Positions 35,144-47,344 of a stretch of DNA of 64,000 nucleotides are shown here, one piece after another (the first letter of the stretch is position 1; each line of letters starts with the position of its first letter). This stretch comes from Rhodamnia argentea (taxonomy: Eukaryota; Streptophyta; Magnoliopsida; Myrtales; Myrtaceae): the NCBI RefSeq assembly GCF_020921035.1, contig NC_063157.1, positions 4,216,001 through 4,280,000 on the forward strand, given 5' to 3'. The position numbers and the translations under genes are program-made. The notes under the pieces were generated by a model that did no database searches, had not been told where the DNA came from, and saw nothing but the letters and a program-made list of their open reading frames with translations.

Positions 35144-36185
35144 ATATATTGCTTCCTGTTTCATCGGTGTTTATTGTGACCATCAACGTAAAGAAAATAT
35201 TTAGTGGTTTGCAAGCGCCACATCAGCCGCCGATGTGGCGTGCAATTTTTTTTTTTTTTAACCATGAACCAATTAGAACTTAACATATGAATATGACCTG
35301 GCACCTCCGCCATTGGTGATGGCAAAGCGAGACGGGGAAATTGGGCTCAAAGTGACCAGAGATGGAGGAAGAAACGCATGAGGAGATGGGAACCGACATG
35401 GATTGAGATTTTTTATTTGTCATAGGCCAAATCCAGGCCTATATATGTGTGTGTGTGTGTCAAGCTCTAATTGGGACAAGATGAAATAGCTGCCGATGTG
35501 ACGCTTGCAGATCGGAACAGAATTCCCTAACATTGTTTGGCATGTTAGAAGTGACATGGTAGATTCGGGCCATCCAAATAAAAAATGAACGCCCCAATTG
35601 ATCCACATCACTAGATATTTTCTCGCCTATATGGGGCCCAGCGAGCAAATAAAGAAAACAAGAAACAAATGAATGGAAGGAAAAAAAAAAAAAAGCGAGA
35701 AAAGTCGAAACAAAGGAAAAAGACAAAAGAGAAAAAGGCGAAACGAGGAGAGAGTGCGGATTGTCTGCGTGGAGTTAGTGCCGGAGAGAGGAAAGAGGAA
35801 AACAGCGTAGGGGATGCGAGTCTCGGCCCAGCGAGCGAAGAGCAGGGGAAAGAAAGAAGAAAACAGGGCTGCCATTTTCTGGTCAATTCGAAGCTTAAAC
35901 ATCGACGGAATTGACTCACATTTTGGTACGTTGTTCGTGAGATCGAGGACTACGAATTGATCTCCGAATTCTCTAATCATGGTTAGGATTTTTGTTATCT
36001 TATTTGTATTGTTGATATTGAGTGCCTCTGTGCGTTACTGAAGAGAAGCCTTTGCGTATCCTTCGTTACAATTGGAAAGCAGGACCTACTAGACTGGGGT
36101 GGCAAAACATTCGCCGTCTTCCTATCGAAATCTCGAGCTCAATTGCCCTCCTCGTGTCTCTGGACGATCGCCAGGCCGTATTGCG
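35144..36185. other. Spacer and 5' region of the second F-box gene
   Basis: Purine-rich stretches at 35670-35880 and a short (TG)n at about 35448-35460 are present, with no gene. The last 70 bases before 36186 (CCTATCGAAATCTCGAGCTC) are the leader shared with the chimera at 32375-32450. Confidence 0.35.
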
Positions 36186-37328
36186 ATGGAGCGATCGGTC
36201 CCGTGGCCGGAACTCCCGACTGAGTTGTGGGCGATGATCGGGCGAAAGCTCGACACCCACATGGACGTAGACCGGTTTCGCAGCGTCTGTTCGTCCTGGC
36301 GTTCCTTGATACCTCCTGTCCCGGCGTTCAAAATCAGAATTGGAGGGACCCTCATTGAACGCATGGTCTATCTTCTCGAGCGACCACCGTGGTCTCTGGA
36401 GGACTCGCAGTGCTCTCCGTCTCGCGAAGGTTGGTTGATCAAGGTCGCTGGAAAGGCCACAGAAGATGAGGACTTAAGTGGTCAAGGCAAGTTTCAGCTC
36501 TTCAATCCGCTCTCAAGCCTACCCATCTTGTTCGAAGACGGGACCTTTCCTAAGGTTTTGTGTCCTATGGATTATAGGGTCACTGACATTTTTTCAGAAC
36601 TTTATCTCATAGGAGGGTATGGACAAAGTTATGAAGCAAAGAAGGTGGTCATACTTCGGGATTCTCCAGGGACCGCTCTAGAGGAGACTTTGGTTGTTGG
36701 GATTTTTGGTAAAGGGAAGCTAAAGTATTGGAAACATCAGGATGAGGATTGGAATGCGTTGGACGATCCGAATTGCCAATACGATGATGTCATTGCTTAC
36801 AAAAGGCAGTTTTATGTTGTTGATAGGTTTGGCATTGTGTCCTGGATCGATCCTTCTTTTAAGATCGTGCAGTTCTCACCTCGTGTTTGCGGCGACGGCA
36901 GGGTCGGGGACCGGAAGCACCTGGTGGAGTCAGGCGGAGATCTCTATGTGGTGGATCGATATTTCGATGAGGAGGATAAACGTTGTGGGATGGCTGCGAT
37001 GGATACTGCTAATTTCAAGGTTTATCGGCTGAATCAAGAATGGGGAAAATGGGATGAGATAAGGGATCTCGGTGAAGTTGCTCTCTTTCTGGGCGATTAC
37101 AGTTCCTTCTCGGTGATGCTGAAAGGATTCAACGGATGCAAGGGGAACTGCATATATTTTACAGATTGCAGAGACAGGAGAGTTCGAGTATTTGATATGC
37201 CGGATCGCAGCATCAAGAAGGCATTGTGTTCGCCCGATCACCTGAGGATCCTGTGGCCACCCCCGGCTTGGATCGCCCCGAATGGGTTCGTCCTGAGTCC
37301 TTGCTCGCGCAAGGAGCTGATATTCTAG
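36186..37328 (+). CDS. F-box protein, SKIP23-like, with DUF295 domain
   Basis: An intronless gene of 380 codons. The start chosen is the ATG at 36186 (MERSVPWPELPTELW), because the in-frame extension upstream has no ATG. It has an F-box at residues 5-50 (ELPTELWAMIGRKLD, FRSVCSSWRSLIPP), then DUF295 with HLVESGGDLYVVDRYFD, LGDYSSFSV, GNCIYFTD and the terminal LRILWPPPAWIAP. Like other SKIP23-type proteins it probably pairs with SKP1/ASK in an SCF ubiquitin ligase; the substrate is unknown. It is intact. Its leader and N-terminal part are duplicated in the chimera 4 kb upstream, and a full paralogue lies on the minus strand at 21640-22797, so the family has expanded locally. Confidence 0.92.
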   Translation: MERSVPWPELPTELWAMIGRKLDTHMDVDRFRSVCSSWRSLIPPVPAFKIRIGGTLIERMVYLLERPPWSLEDSQCSPSREGWLIKVAGKATEDEDLSGQGKFQLFNPLSSLPILFEDGTFPKVLCPMDYRVTDIFSELYLIGGYGQSYEAKKVVILRDSPGTALEETLVVGIFGKGKLKYWKHQDEDWNALDDPNCQYDDVIAYKRQFYVVDRFGIVSWIDPSFKIVQFSPRVCGDGRVGDRKHLVESGGDLYVVDRYFDEEDKRCGMAAMDTANFKVYRLNQEWGKWDEIRDLGEVALFLGDYSSFSVMLKGFNGCKGNCIYFTDCRDRRVRVFDMPDRSIKKALCSPDHLRILWPPPAWIAPNGFVLSPCSRKELIF

Positions 37329-37329
37329 T

Positions 37330-38966
37330 TAATTCAGAGCAGAGCTCGTGAGTTGGATAAGATACAATGAGAACCGGCGTGTAATTGCTTAGTTGAACAG
37401 GGAGAGGAAAGAGTTTTTATCTTTTTCCAATTTGCATTTGCGTACAACCTTGATGATCAAATATTTTTGCATGCTTGTTTTGCCTTCTTTCTTTTGTCAT
37501 TTTTAAGCTGTGAGGGACAATGTAGTTCTTCGAGTTTGTCCTACTCTCTGCTCCCGCCGTGCCATGTCTCGTTACCGTCTTTGTCGATCTCATCCTATTC
37601 AATTCCGGGCATATGCGTGAAATCAGAAGCAGGTGAAGATTTAGATTTTCTGGTTATGGCACAGTGATTCCTGATTCTCAGCTTACGGCGGACTGTGCTG
37701 AAAATAATTTCTTCCTTGTCTGCATATGATGTGCCTTCAACTTGAGTTTCATCTTTTGCATTACCTTTAATGTGGCTAATGAGAAGCCTGAGTAGGAAGG
37801 AACAGAAGACCGGCATGGAATGAACTAAGTGCATTCCAAAGTGGCATGGAAGGTGTCCCACATTGACCGGTAGTAACATGGAAAGGTCAAATCAGTTATA
37901 TATAAACAGGGATTTTCTAATTTGTTCAGTATCTTTGCGCTTGGGGCAATGACGCAGCTAGTGAGGTTCTAACCGAGGCGCGTCTATTGCTGGTTGAAAA
38001 CTATTTCCAAACCCCCTCTTTGGCCTGGGTTCAAACTCAGACCATTGAGAATTTCTGGAAGGGCTCCCCATTGGGTGAAGCCCTACAATTCTAAGTTCAA
38101 AATATGATTGGGATGATTGGGTATTTGCGTGAGTTGTGGCTTGTTATAACCGATCAGAACTTGCCTATTGGAATGCTTTCTTCATGATTGTCCAAAGATA
38201 TGTTTATTTATAATGGTGACATACCTTTTGCTACCAGAACCGAGCCGGGTCAGTAAAAACCCAGATTTCCTTCACAAATCACATTTGAAGGAGAAGTAAA
38301 ATCTTCAATGGTTGATGTTCAAGAAGGGATGTTGCCGGGCCAGCAGAAGCACCTGCAGTGTTCTCGACAACTATGGCGAGCTAGTCAGACTGGAGCTTCT
38401 TCAAGTACAACGAGAAAGACGGCTGAGAATGAGTCGGTAACCAAGAGGGAGAACGATATGGAATTTGACGGATAAAGGTAGGATACGGAAAGAGACGGAT
38501 TTGACCAAGTTCTGGTGTGCTATGGCGCTACTATTTCTCACGATTCAATTTTGGGGTTTGAAGTTTGAAATCATTGTTAAAACAGTCAAAATAACTGTTT
38601 ATTTACTTGATACCCGAACAAGAAGACCCGCCCAAAAAATTTCGATTTGGGTTATAGGTCGGTTCAGTCCGGGAAATATTGACACTCCTGGATGTGCATC
38701 AAAACATGTCAATGGACCAAACAATGTACAAGCCTCTCATAGAGACATTTCATTAAATATGTACAGAAAAAGATAGGTACGAGTGACCTGATATTTGAGA
38801 CAAACGTTACAATTTCCACAAAAGTAAAAAAAAAAAAAAGGAGCTTTCCTGATGCCCAATGATTTGTAAAGCAACTAGTAAAAGAGAAGCACCATCTCAG
38901 ACTATGTATGATGTGTGCCGGTGTATTGGGAAATGGAAGTTATGCAGATCACAGAGATGAAGCATC
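37330..38966. other. Intergenic region between F-box gene and LTO1
   Basis: No gene is recognised. A segment at about 37984-38070 (TTGCTGGTTGAAAACTATTT; GAATTTCTGGAAGGG) also occurs at 32262-32345 upstream of the chimera. The two genes converge here. Confidence 0.4.
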
Positions 38967-41740
38967 TTAGCTAAGTCCTCTAAGTTCGTTAGATTCAAAT
39001 CCAGATGCTCGGGCAAGCTCTGACAATTCTTGCTCTCCGCTCAAAACCTGCAATGGATGAATTTCGGTGAGAACTCAATTTTTTTTCCTAGACAAGAATC
39101 ATCAACTCGAAACGCTTTGCAGCAAACACAAAGGAAAGTAATATTGGCCCCTTTCAGCATTTTGTAATTGATGGATCATGCAATCAATGCCCAGAGATGC
39201 TGGCGACTATTTTGAGTTAAAGCAGTCTGGAAACAGCTTTTGACCAGGAATAAAGCCATTCTCTCTCTAGGACGAGCCAGAAAACCTGAAATGAGGAAAT
39301 CCCCATACCTCACCATTTATCAGCCATGTAGGGAAGCCTTCAATTCCAACATCAGCACATTGCTTGGCTATTTTAGTTCCTTTCTTGTATCCATCAGGAA
39401 AGCATTCCACATAGTCCAATATCTTTGCCGCGTCGCGTCCAAACATCTGAATGCACATTGTTAATGAGTAAGCTTGTTTCACTGCAAATTTCATTAGCAC
39501 TATGTCGGCTATGACTAAGTTCATAGCTGGTCACAACCACATGTTCGCTAACAAACAAAGGGGAGCTCCTCTCTTCTACTCCTCTAAGCTCCACTCACCA
39601 ACAATTAGACAGGACGGGTTTCTGTGAAGTATATCCTCTTCTATATATTGCAAAGAGTATAGTCCTAACTTAAATTCTTAACTTCAGACATATTAAGAGA
39701 GATCAATTAGAAGAAGATGCGCAGTCGAGTTTCTCTAATGACCACACCATGGACCCAAAGGAGAAGACAGATCAAATAGATTCTGGAGGACCAATTACCT
39801 GCTTTTGTTCCAAACAGTGAGAGCACCAAAAGGCACCATACATTTTTGCACCTATAGAGTGCAAATGCCTTGCAAGAGAAACAGCAAAAGTGCTCGATGG
39901 TGTTGTAATCTCGGTTGTGAAAAATGGTATTTCCATTTCAGCAAGGCTGCTCAAATAAAGAAAGAAGAGAAAGTAGCATCAGGCAAGTGCATGCCTTCCA
40001 ATAAAAAATCGTTAAATGCGAATTCTAATTTCAAGAGATTTATGGTCGTTATTCTAGAGGAAATTCTCAAGCGAAGCTTTTCATTTACAACTCCTTCCAA
40101 GAAACACAATATATCTCAACAATCAATGGTGTGAATTGGTATAGAAGACACACCATTCAATTTAGCCAAAATATTTCAACTAAAAAAAATAGCCAAAATA
40201 TTATATGTTTGACAAAAACTGCAGATGGACTGGAGACTAATAGACGATGTGCCACCTTGAAGGGATTGATTGAGTAGTGCTATATGCAGTGCTCAGCGTA
40301 ACTACCACCAAGCTCACCATGCATAGCTGTAGTCCCATCGTCTTTTGTATCTCCTCAAACCCAAAATCCTGAGTAGGCAATTGACAGAATCATTAGGTCT
40401 TATTCCACTAACCACCACCTTAATCACTAGTACATGAAAGAGAATAGGAATTTACAGAGAGCACACCTTTATGGTAACTAAGAATAAACTGAATGACAAT
40501 AAAGCTGACAATAGACAGTAAGAGCACGATGCTCCAGAGAATTTTGTGCTCAAAAGGTACAAGAAGTATGCGCTAGCAGTTGCCATGGATGTCGTGATCC
40601 CAAGCAAAACCAAACGACCATTAGATTCCCCAAGTCCAAAAGGAAAATCTTTTCCTGTCAACCTTATGCCAAGAGCGGCAACAGTTCCATATGCAATCAT
40701 TCCAATCAACGGAAGAGGAATGCCTGTGAAGGCAAACATATCGTGATCAAAGTCTGCTTTCAACACAATTCCACGAGAGGATTTAGATGCATTCCTGGTA
40801 TGCAGATTTATTTGTCTGAATGCATGAGAACGGATGCAGTCAGATTTTATTTAAGCCAATCACTAAAGCATAGTGCTATCAAACGCAGTCGGATGCATCA
40901 AGGCATAAGTTAAACCCCGTTCCCACATGCCAAAAACCAGCATATCAAGTCGAAGAAGTGACAAATGCAAGATTGCTGCAACTTCACATTGCAAATGATC
41001 AAGATGCCTAAACAGCCAAAAACATATGCTAAAGAGTGCAGAGATTCATCTAATGCTCCCTTCTCTCAAATTTCCGCTAAAAACGACTATCAAACAAAGC
41101 AAAGCAATTGTGAAAAAGGCTTTCTCTAAGGTTCGCACTTCGGACAATAAAGTCCCGTAAGTTTCTGGAAATCTATCGTACTTCATCGCAAGAATATTAA
41201 GGAAACAAAGGGTATTGATAATTTAGCAGTAGAACGTTACTACACAGATCAAAAAGTGGAGACTGAAGAGAATACCAAAAACAGAAGCATAATCGCTGTT
41301 GAGCACGTCACCGCAGCTGCTGCCGCCGATAGGGCAAAACGCGTCTGAGTTTGTGAGCTTGAGATACGTCAAGTACGCAGTCTCGCAAAACCCTACGCCT
41401 CCAATACCCGCGCACAACTTGTAAGTCGAGCCGCTCGACGATGAAGCAGCACCAGCAGTAGCAGAAGACAACGACGACGTGCCGGCCTCCGATTCTGACT
41501 CCTGGCTCTCTCCGGATGACGAGCACTTCACCTGAACCACAAAAGCTCTGAGCTCACGAGTACGGGAAAGAAAGAAAAAAAAAACTAAATTGGCGAAATA
41601 CATAAGACGAAGGTGGTCGTCCTGCGTCGCACCTTGAATTGAAGTGATCGACGAGCGAAGGGAGGAGGAACCAGGCGAAGAGAGGCTGTGAGGTTGGAGA
41701 GGAATGGAGAAGATGGCGGCGCGTTGAGGAGACGCGCCAT
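38967..41740 (-). CDS. LTO1: Thiol-disulfide oxidoreductase LTO1 (VKOR-thioredoxin fusion)
   Basis: Seven exons, all with GT-AG junctions and matching phases: 41740-41633, 41531-41276, 40723-40467, 40368-40256, 39946-39799, 39446-39309 and 39047-38967. They give 366 residues against about 376 in Arabidopsis. Residues 1-70 are serine-rich and transit-peptide-like. The VKOR domain (about 75-240) has the loop pair C102 and C109 (CPIGGSSC) and the active site CSYC at 188-191 among four to five membrane helices. The thioredoxin-like domain (about 250-345) has FWCSHC at 284-289 plus C309 and C324. All eight redox cysteines expected of LTO1 are present. In Arabidopsis LTO1 sits in the thylakoid membrane and forms disulfides in lumen proteins, including PsbO, needed for photosystem II assembly. 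Its exon 5 to intron 6 region has been copied into the chimera at 32.6-33.3 kb. Confidence 0.95.
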
Positions 41741-44020
41741 GCTGTTTCCTGCTCCTTTCGTGGCTTCTGCGTCTTCCAGTTTCAGTTCTTCAAACTTTCG
41801 GTTGATTCGGTTCACCGCCTCAAAAACGTAGCTGCCGAATCGAACCGTGGCACGTCTGTGGGAGCCTGCCGGGTGACGGGTCGGTTCAAGTACCGGTCCG
41901 ATTTGGATCCACGGTCCAACCTGACAAATTTACTTAGGGTTTTCTCTTTGACCAAAAAAGAAAATTGGCCAAATTTCTTTTGGCCACTGTTTTATGATTC
42001 GGGATGTTTAGCATTCGCCACTCGGCATAAAATAAATGTTAACAAAACACTTGAAAAAATGATGTAAATTGTCTTGAATTTTGACCAAACGTGCAATTTC
42101 TTTAGCCATTTGATTTATTTAATGTGACCTATGAATTATTGGTAAATATTTTATTTAGTCTTTCCATTTATTCAAATGAGAAATCAGAAATTCTTTGATA
42201 ACATGAACTACTATATGTCGAGTTTGACTTTTTAGAAATGATGAGTCAACATATTCATATGTCAACCGATTTACTTTAAGAAAGACAAAAAATTAATAAT
42301 AATAAGTACTTCAAATGACCCTCTTCCTCAGACATCAATATTTCTTCTTCTTCCTCCTCAAAATCAAACTTCTAAGCAAATTGCTTGGAGCCTCATGATA
42401 AAGATGGTTTGATGGGTTGAGTTCGATGTTGGTGACGATTCGAATCTAGGGTTTGCACAGGGCACACTGCCTATATATATGCATGTCGGTGAAAATGTCA
42501 AATCCAATCAATTTGAAGGCGAGGTTGATCGAGTCGGAGAATTCTATTTCGACCAGAGAGTGAGAGCCATGTAGAAAGTGAAAGAAGAAGAAAAGTCTGT
42601 TTTATTTTTTGGTCGGTGGCCTCTGTGTGTGTGTGTGTGTGTTTTTTTTTTTTTTGGTCGAAAATGTGGCCTCTGTTGGAATGCGCAGGTTTGAGTTCTT
42701 TTGCAATAATATCTCACGTAAAAATTTCTTTTCCTTGATTTCTGATAAATATCTTGCGATGACAATTCATATGCAAGTTTTTTTTTCCCAGTGTTCAAAC
42801 TTAATATTTGTTAACTTGAATTAATAGAAAAATGACATTGAATATTTTTATATAATTTAGATATTAAATTTAATATTAGTAAATAATTTAAAGATCATAT
42901 TAAATAAATTAAAAATCTAAAGGCGCATATCCGACCAATGTTTAAAAATCTTTTATGTTATTTTCCAGAACACTCTCACCCATTTAACCATCGATGGGGC
43001 ATTTTCTAAATCGTGAAGAGAGTAAATCAAAGACCCGAATCTTTTACATTCGTTCGATTTTGAGATCACGGCATGATACGTCTGCATTGACATTCGACCT
43101 GTCTCAACCAACTATAGTGTTGGAGCCACGTCATTTTTCCTCATTTGCACGACATTCGTAATGCATCATTCTCGTGGCCAATTTTTTTCTCCTCGCGGAT
43201 ATGCAACTACTCCATAATTCTCTGGTTCACGTAAAGCTTCGTGAAAGAAATAAGAGAACCGAAACGCCTCCGTGTACCCTCGAGGTTTCAGGAAAGTAAC
43301 AAGAAAGTCAAGGCGTCATAGTTTTCAGAACCTCAAAGTTACAATAATCATGCTCTCTTACTAGATCTAGTATTCTTTGACCGGTCTATCTCGTCCATAT
43401 CGCTCTAGTCCATTACATTGCTTGTCAGAGTCAACTCTATAGCTTAGTAATGCTATAAATGAGCTCCTTTGTTAGTTAAGTTTAGATCTTAGAATAACCA
43501 CGAATTGTCTCCTTTTGCGCATTTCAAGCCTCTTTTATCAGTGGATCATGAGATTCTTATCATTTCTGTTTGTGAATTTTCACTGATACAGCAGATCCTA
43601 CCAAACAATGAACAAAGCAGGATATGTAAATATCCAGCTCTATTTCGGCAATTCACCAAACAATAGATAGAATATATCAAAATACTTAAATTTCATATCC
43701 TATCTTAACCCATCTTAATCAGACTTGAAATCCAAACAACCAATTATAACCACAGTGTACTACCTTCAAGGCATAGACTACAAAAAGACCATTTAAGTAC
43801 CTTTTCAGCTCCAAATGCTAAAACAAACAGCCTCCCGGTACTCGGGTAAACAATCCCAAACATAGCTCCTATCCATTTAATAAGCATTAGAAAACACCTC
43901 AATCCTGTCATTGACACCTAGACAAGATTATATGGCCCATCTTCAACAGCTGTGGTAATTGGCATGTTACTATGCCCTTATACTTGAACAGAGAATCTGG
44001 AAACACCATATCATCACAAA
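41741..44020. other. LTO1 upstream region and spacer
   Basis: No gene is recognised. Present are a short (GT)n followed by poly(T) at about 42624-42655 and AT-rich sequence at 42820-42960. A spurious leader frame precedes the LTO1 start. Confidence 0.35.
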
Positions 44021-44160
44021 ACATCATGCCACACACTTCATAAAGCAAAATTCAACTTCATATTACAGATCATCAACCAACAAGTTCTAGACATCGTGCC
44101 ACACACTTCATAAAGCAAAATGCAACTTCATACTACAGATCATCAATCAACAAGTTCTAA
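44021..44160. repeat. 70-bp tandem duplication downstream of the SR gene
   Basis: ACATCATGCCACACACTTCA at 44021 recurs as ACATCGTGCCACACACTTCA at 44091, followed in both by TAAAGCAAAATKCAACTTCA and CAACAAGTTCTA. There are two copies with few differences. They lie about 140-280 bp past the SR45a-type stop, possibly in its 3' untranslated region. Confidence 0.88.
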
Positions 44161-44301
44161 AGTATGACGCATGACCATAACAAAGAGATATGAAGAGCAA
44201 CTGTTTCGTAAACCTCTAGAAGACAGCCCGGTAACAAGTCACACCTAGTCCAACCACGATATCCCTTGGCAATTGGTCATACATTTTCCTAAGAAGAACA
44301 A

Positions 44302-46823
44302 TCACCTAGAACCACGAGGAGAATAGATAGGTGACCTTGATCTGTCCCTCCTTGACCTTCCACTGTAAGGTGAGCGCCTGGGAGAATAATCACGACCACC
44401 TCGATATGGTGAGCGCCTTGGGGATCTACGGTAGCCATAATCCTCCCGGCCACGATACCTACCACCACGGTCACCACGATCACCACGATAGCCTGTTTGC
44501 AATGCAAGAGTACAAATTTGTCTCAGAATCTTCAAAGAACACCTATTTCCATTGTCAGAAAAATGGGAAGCAAAACCCTCACCGTGGTCCCGAGTGCTCT
44601 TCAATCCAAGATATTGCCCAGGAGTTGGAGTCCGTGGTCGCTTCCTCCGTGACTGAAATAAAAAATGCATTACCTCAATATCGTGATCTCTCCCAAGGAA
44701 AGTACCCAACTAAAGATAATCAACCCATCATTCCAAAGGTTGGCCATCCAAAACACTTCTGCTACAGGCTCCGTTGCCAATTTCAATCACCACACAAACT
44801 TGAAGAAAGTACATCCTTCTAGATATAGTCCATCCAAACAACAAGAATTACAAAAAAAAATATATCTCAAATTGTGTGAAAGAAGTCAACAGGAGTAAAA
44901 GGTAACAAAAACCACACACAAAGATTAGTTTTCCAACAAATGGATGCCGGATATGAGATACCATATAATTCTGACTAGAAAGTTGTTGCTAATGTCCGTT
45001 GATTAGTTGAGAGTTGAAAGTGAATGCTGAGGTTGTATGGTTGTTGCAATATAGTTGCTATGTTTAGTTGATCAGATGCTTTTGAAAAGCTGTTAAAGCC
45101 GGCCATTGATCAAGCTGTTTCACTTAAGTTGACATGGATGAACTCATCATCTTTGGTTGCTGCCAACATAGCTGACGCAAAGTCTTCTGAATGTATCCAG
45201 AAAACCTCCAAGTTAAGAAGAAAGCTAGGTAATAAAAAATCTCACTACTTGCCAAGATCTGTAATATCACATTACCTTCTCAACAGTGATGTACCTCCCT
45301 TCTAAGACAGACTGATTCAGATACTTGACGCAACGATTAGCATCCTCAACAGTGTCCATGGTCACAAATGCAAAACCGCGAGAGATGCGTGTGCGAGGCT
45401 CCACCACGAGGAAGCAAGAAGCGACCTAAATTTCAAAGTCAACTCAGCACCTAATGCCAGACAGGAAAAGAATGTTCACAGCAATTCGAAATGTGAACTC
45501 CGATGAAGCTACTGACCTTCCCCTCTTTCGAAAAGTGGTCTTCTAGTTCCCTTTCAGTGACCCTAGTGGATAAACCGGTCACATAAAGTGCATTCCCAGG
45601 ATTATTATCATCCCTAGAATATAAATTTCACAAAAGTGGGTAAGTATAAGCGGCAGTGAAAGACAGACTAGAGCAAGCAAAACCATCGTCAACAAGTATC
45701 ACACATGCTTGTGAGAATTGAGATATACGGAATGAAATGCTAACACTTACCTGCCATGACTTCTGGATCTTGATCTGGATCAGAATACACCGGCATACCA
45801 CACAAATACAAAACCAGATTTCAGACACTGAAAGGACCAGTGGGCAGAAACTCATAACACCATAAACTAATGAATTCAAACCCTTCCAATACCTTCCACG
45901 GCTTCTGGACTGTGACCTCGGCCGGTGCTTGGACCAGGACGGGGACCTAGACCTGGACCTAGACCTTGACTGCTCTCTCCAAGGTGACGGGGATCTTGAA
46001 TACCTAATTAACAAGTGAACATGGATTTAACATTTCAAAGCAAGCAATATGTCTTGCCCCATGTTGTGTATTGGACTATTATTTGACCAAAGCACGACGG
46101 ATGCACATTGCTCTCGTAGCAAAAGAGATATTACCACTATAAGTTCCTACTCCTTGTTATTGATATATGATGCAAACAAGACCAAATAGAGCAAACACGC
46201 GCAATGCATTTTCTTGAAGGCTTCATAAGCTCGTGATATAGCCTAATTGGGCTTTGCCTCAATACATATGTTTCACGTCATCTAGGGACTGAAGCATTAA
46301 CAGGGAGACCAGACACAGGAATTTTATTGTGCACACAATTAACTCTAGCAACTTAAACACCAACCAGCCTGGAAAAGTGCCTTGCTGCATACCCAGCAGA
46401 CATGAAAAGGCGCATGATGCCATAAATGCTAATTTCTCGATGTGCACATCGAGATGAAATCTCCGAGACAGCATCAATAGGAGGAAAAACAGGTTCCCAG
46501 TCGCTCTGGCCAAAGCGTCAGTTCACAAAGTAACAAATGAACAATGTAATCTACCCATCCACTCGTTTGAAGCCACAAATGAGCACCGGATCTTTCGATA
46601 GAGCCGAAAAAAGACCAAGGCGCATAATTCTTGACCTAGACAAGCTAATTGGAGCGCACACGACGTCATCAAGACATTAAACTCGTCGGTAAATCAAAGA
46701 AAAAACAATAAACCAGTCGGATCGAAGCTTACTTCTTGCGAGGAGAATCTGCCTGCAAAGAATAAAGAAGAAAACAAGAGCCACTCAGTCACTCACAGAT
46801 CCCACATACGAGATCGAGAAAAC

Positions 46824-46855
<32 letters not shown>

Positions 46856-46862
46856 TTGCCAT
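44302..46862 (-). CDS. SR45a: Serine/arginine-rich splicing factor, SR45a type
   Basis: Eight exons on the minus strand: 46862-46860 (ATG only, tentative), 46752-46733, 46003-45893, 45774-45751, 45613-45517, 45425-45276, 44652-44583 and 44492-44302. They give 221 residues. Residues 8-52 are an RS region (SRSRSRSRSPSWSKHRP). An RRM spans about 60-135 with RNP2 LYVTGL at 62-67 and RNP1 RGFAFVTM at 101-108. Then come RTPTPGQYLGL and a second RS/RG tail ending SPIYSPRGSR. This RS-RRM-RS layout is that of SR45a/Tra2-like splicing regulators, which act in the nucleus and are themselves alternatively spliced under stress. Exon 2 (20 nt) and exon 4 (24 nt) are microexons. Exon 1 requires a GC donor (ATG|GCAACT); all other donors are GT. 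The exon 1 boundary is the weak point of the model. Confidence 0.9.
46827..46857. repeat. (GA)n microsatellite beside the SR start codon
   Basis: About 14 GA units lie immediately downstream, in gene sense, of the first ATG (46860-46862), within the proposed intron 1. Confidence 0.85.
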
Positions 46863-47340
46863 TATCGAGCAAGGAGTCCGAACAAGCGAGGCCGAAAAGC
46901 GAATTAGGGTTTGTAAGAGACAAATGTTCCTCCCGAAGATGCAAAGCTCTAGGGTTTGCAGAAAGGGAGACCCGGAGAGGGAGCGAGGGGACTCTATCGA
47001 GACGGAGCAGTTTTTATACGCGTGACTCTTTCGGCTCGGGTTAAATGCTCTGCGATTAGAGCACCTGGCTCGGTCGGTCCGACCGGTTTCGTCCCTCTCG
47101 GCCCGGAAAATAGAGGAAACATAGGTAAAAATTTATTTTTCAGCTCGAGCCTATTCTTAATTCGTAAAATTAACTTTATTATTTTCACTTATCTTATAAA
47201 AAATAACCTTGAAGTGTTTTCATTTGCAAAGCAAAAAGATCATGAAATACTTTACAACTCATGTCAAGTAAATATACAATTCCCACCCAAAATAATTTAC
47301 ATACGATTTGTCGGTTTAAATTAGTGACCTCAATCTCTAA
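46863..47340. other. Upstream region of the SR gene
   Basis: The probable promoter and 5' leader of the SR gene are GC-richer up to about 47110 and AT-rich beyond. No other feature is seen. Confidence 0.35.
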
Positions 47341-47344
47341 GGCT

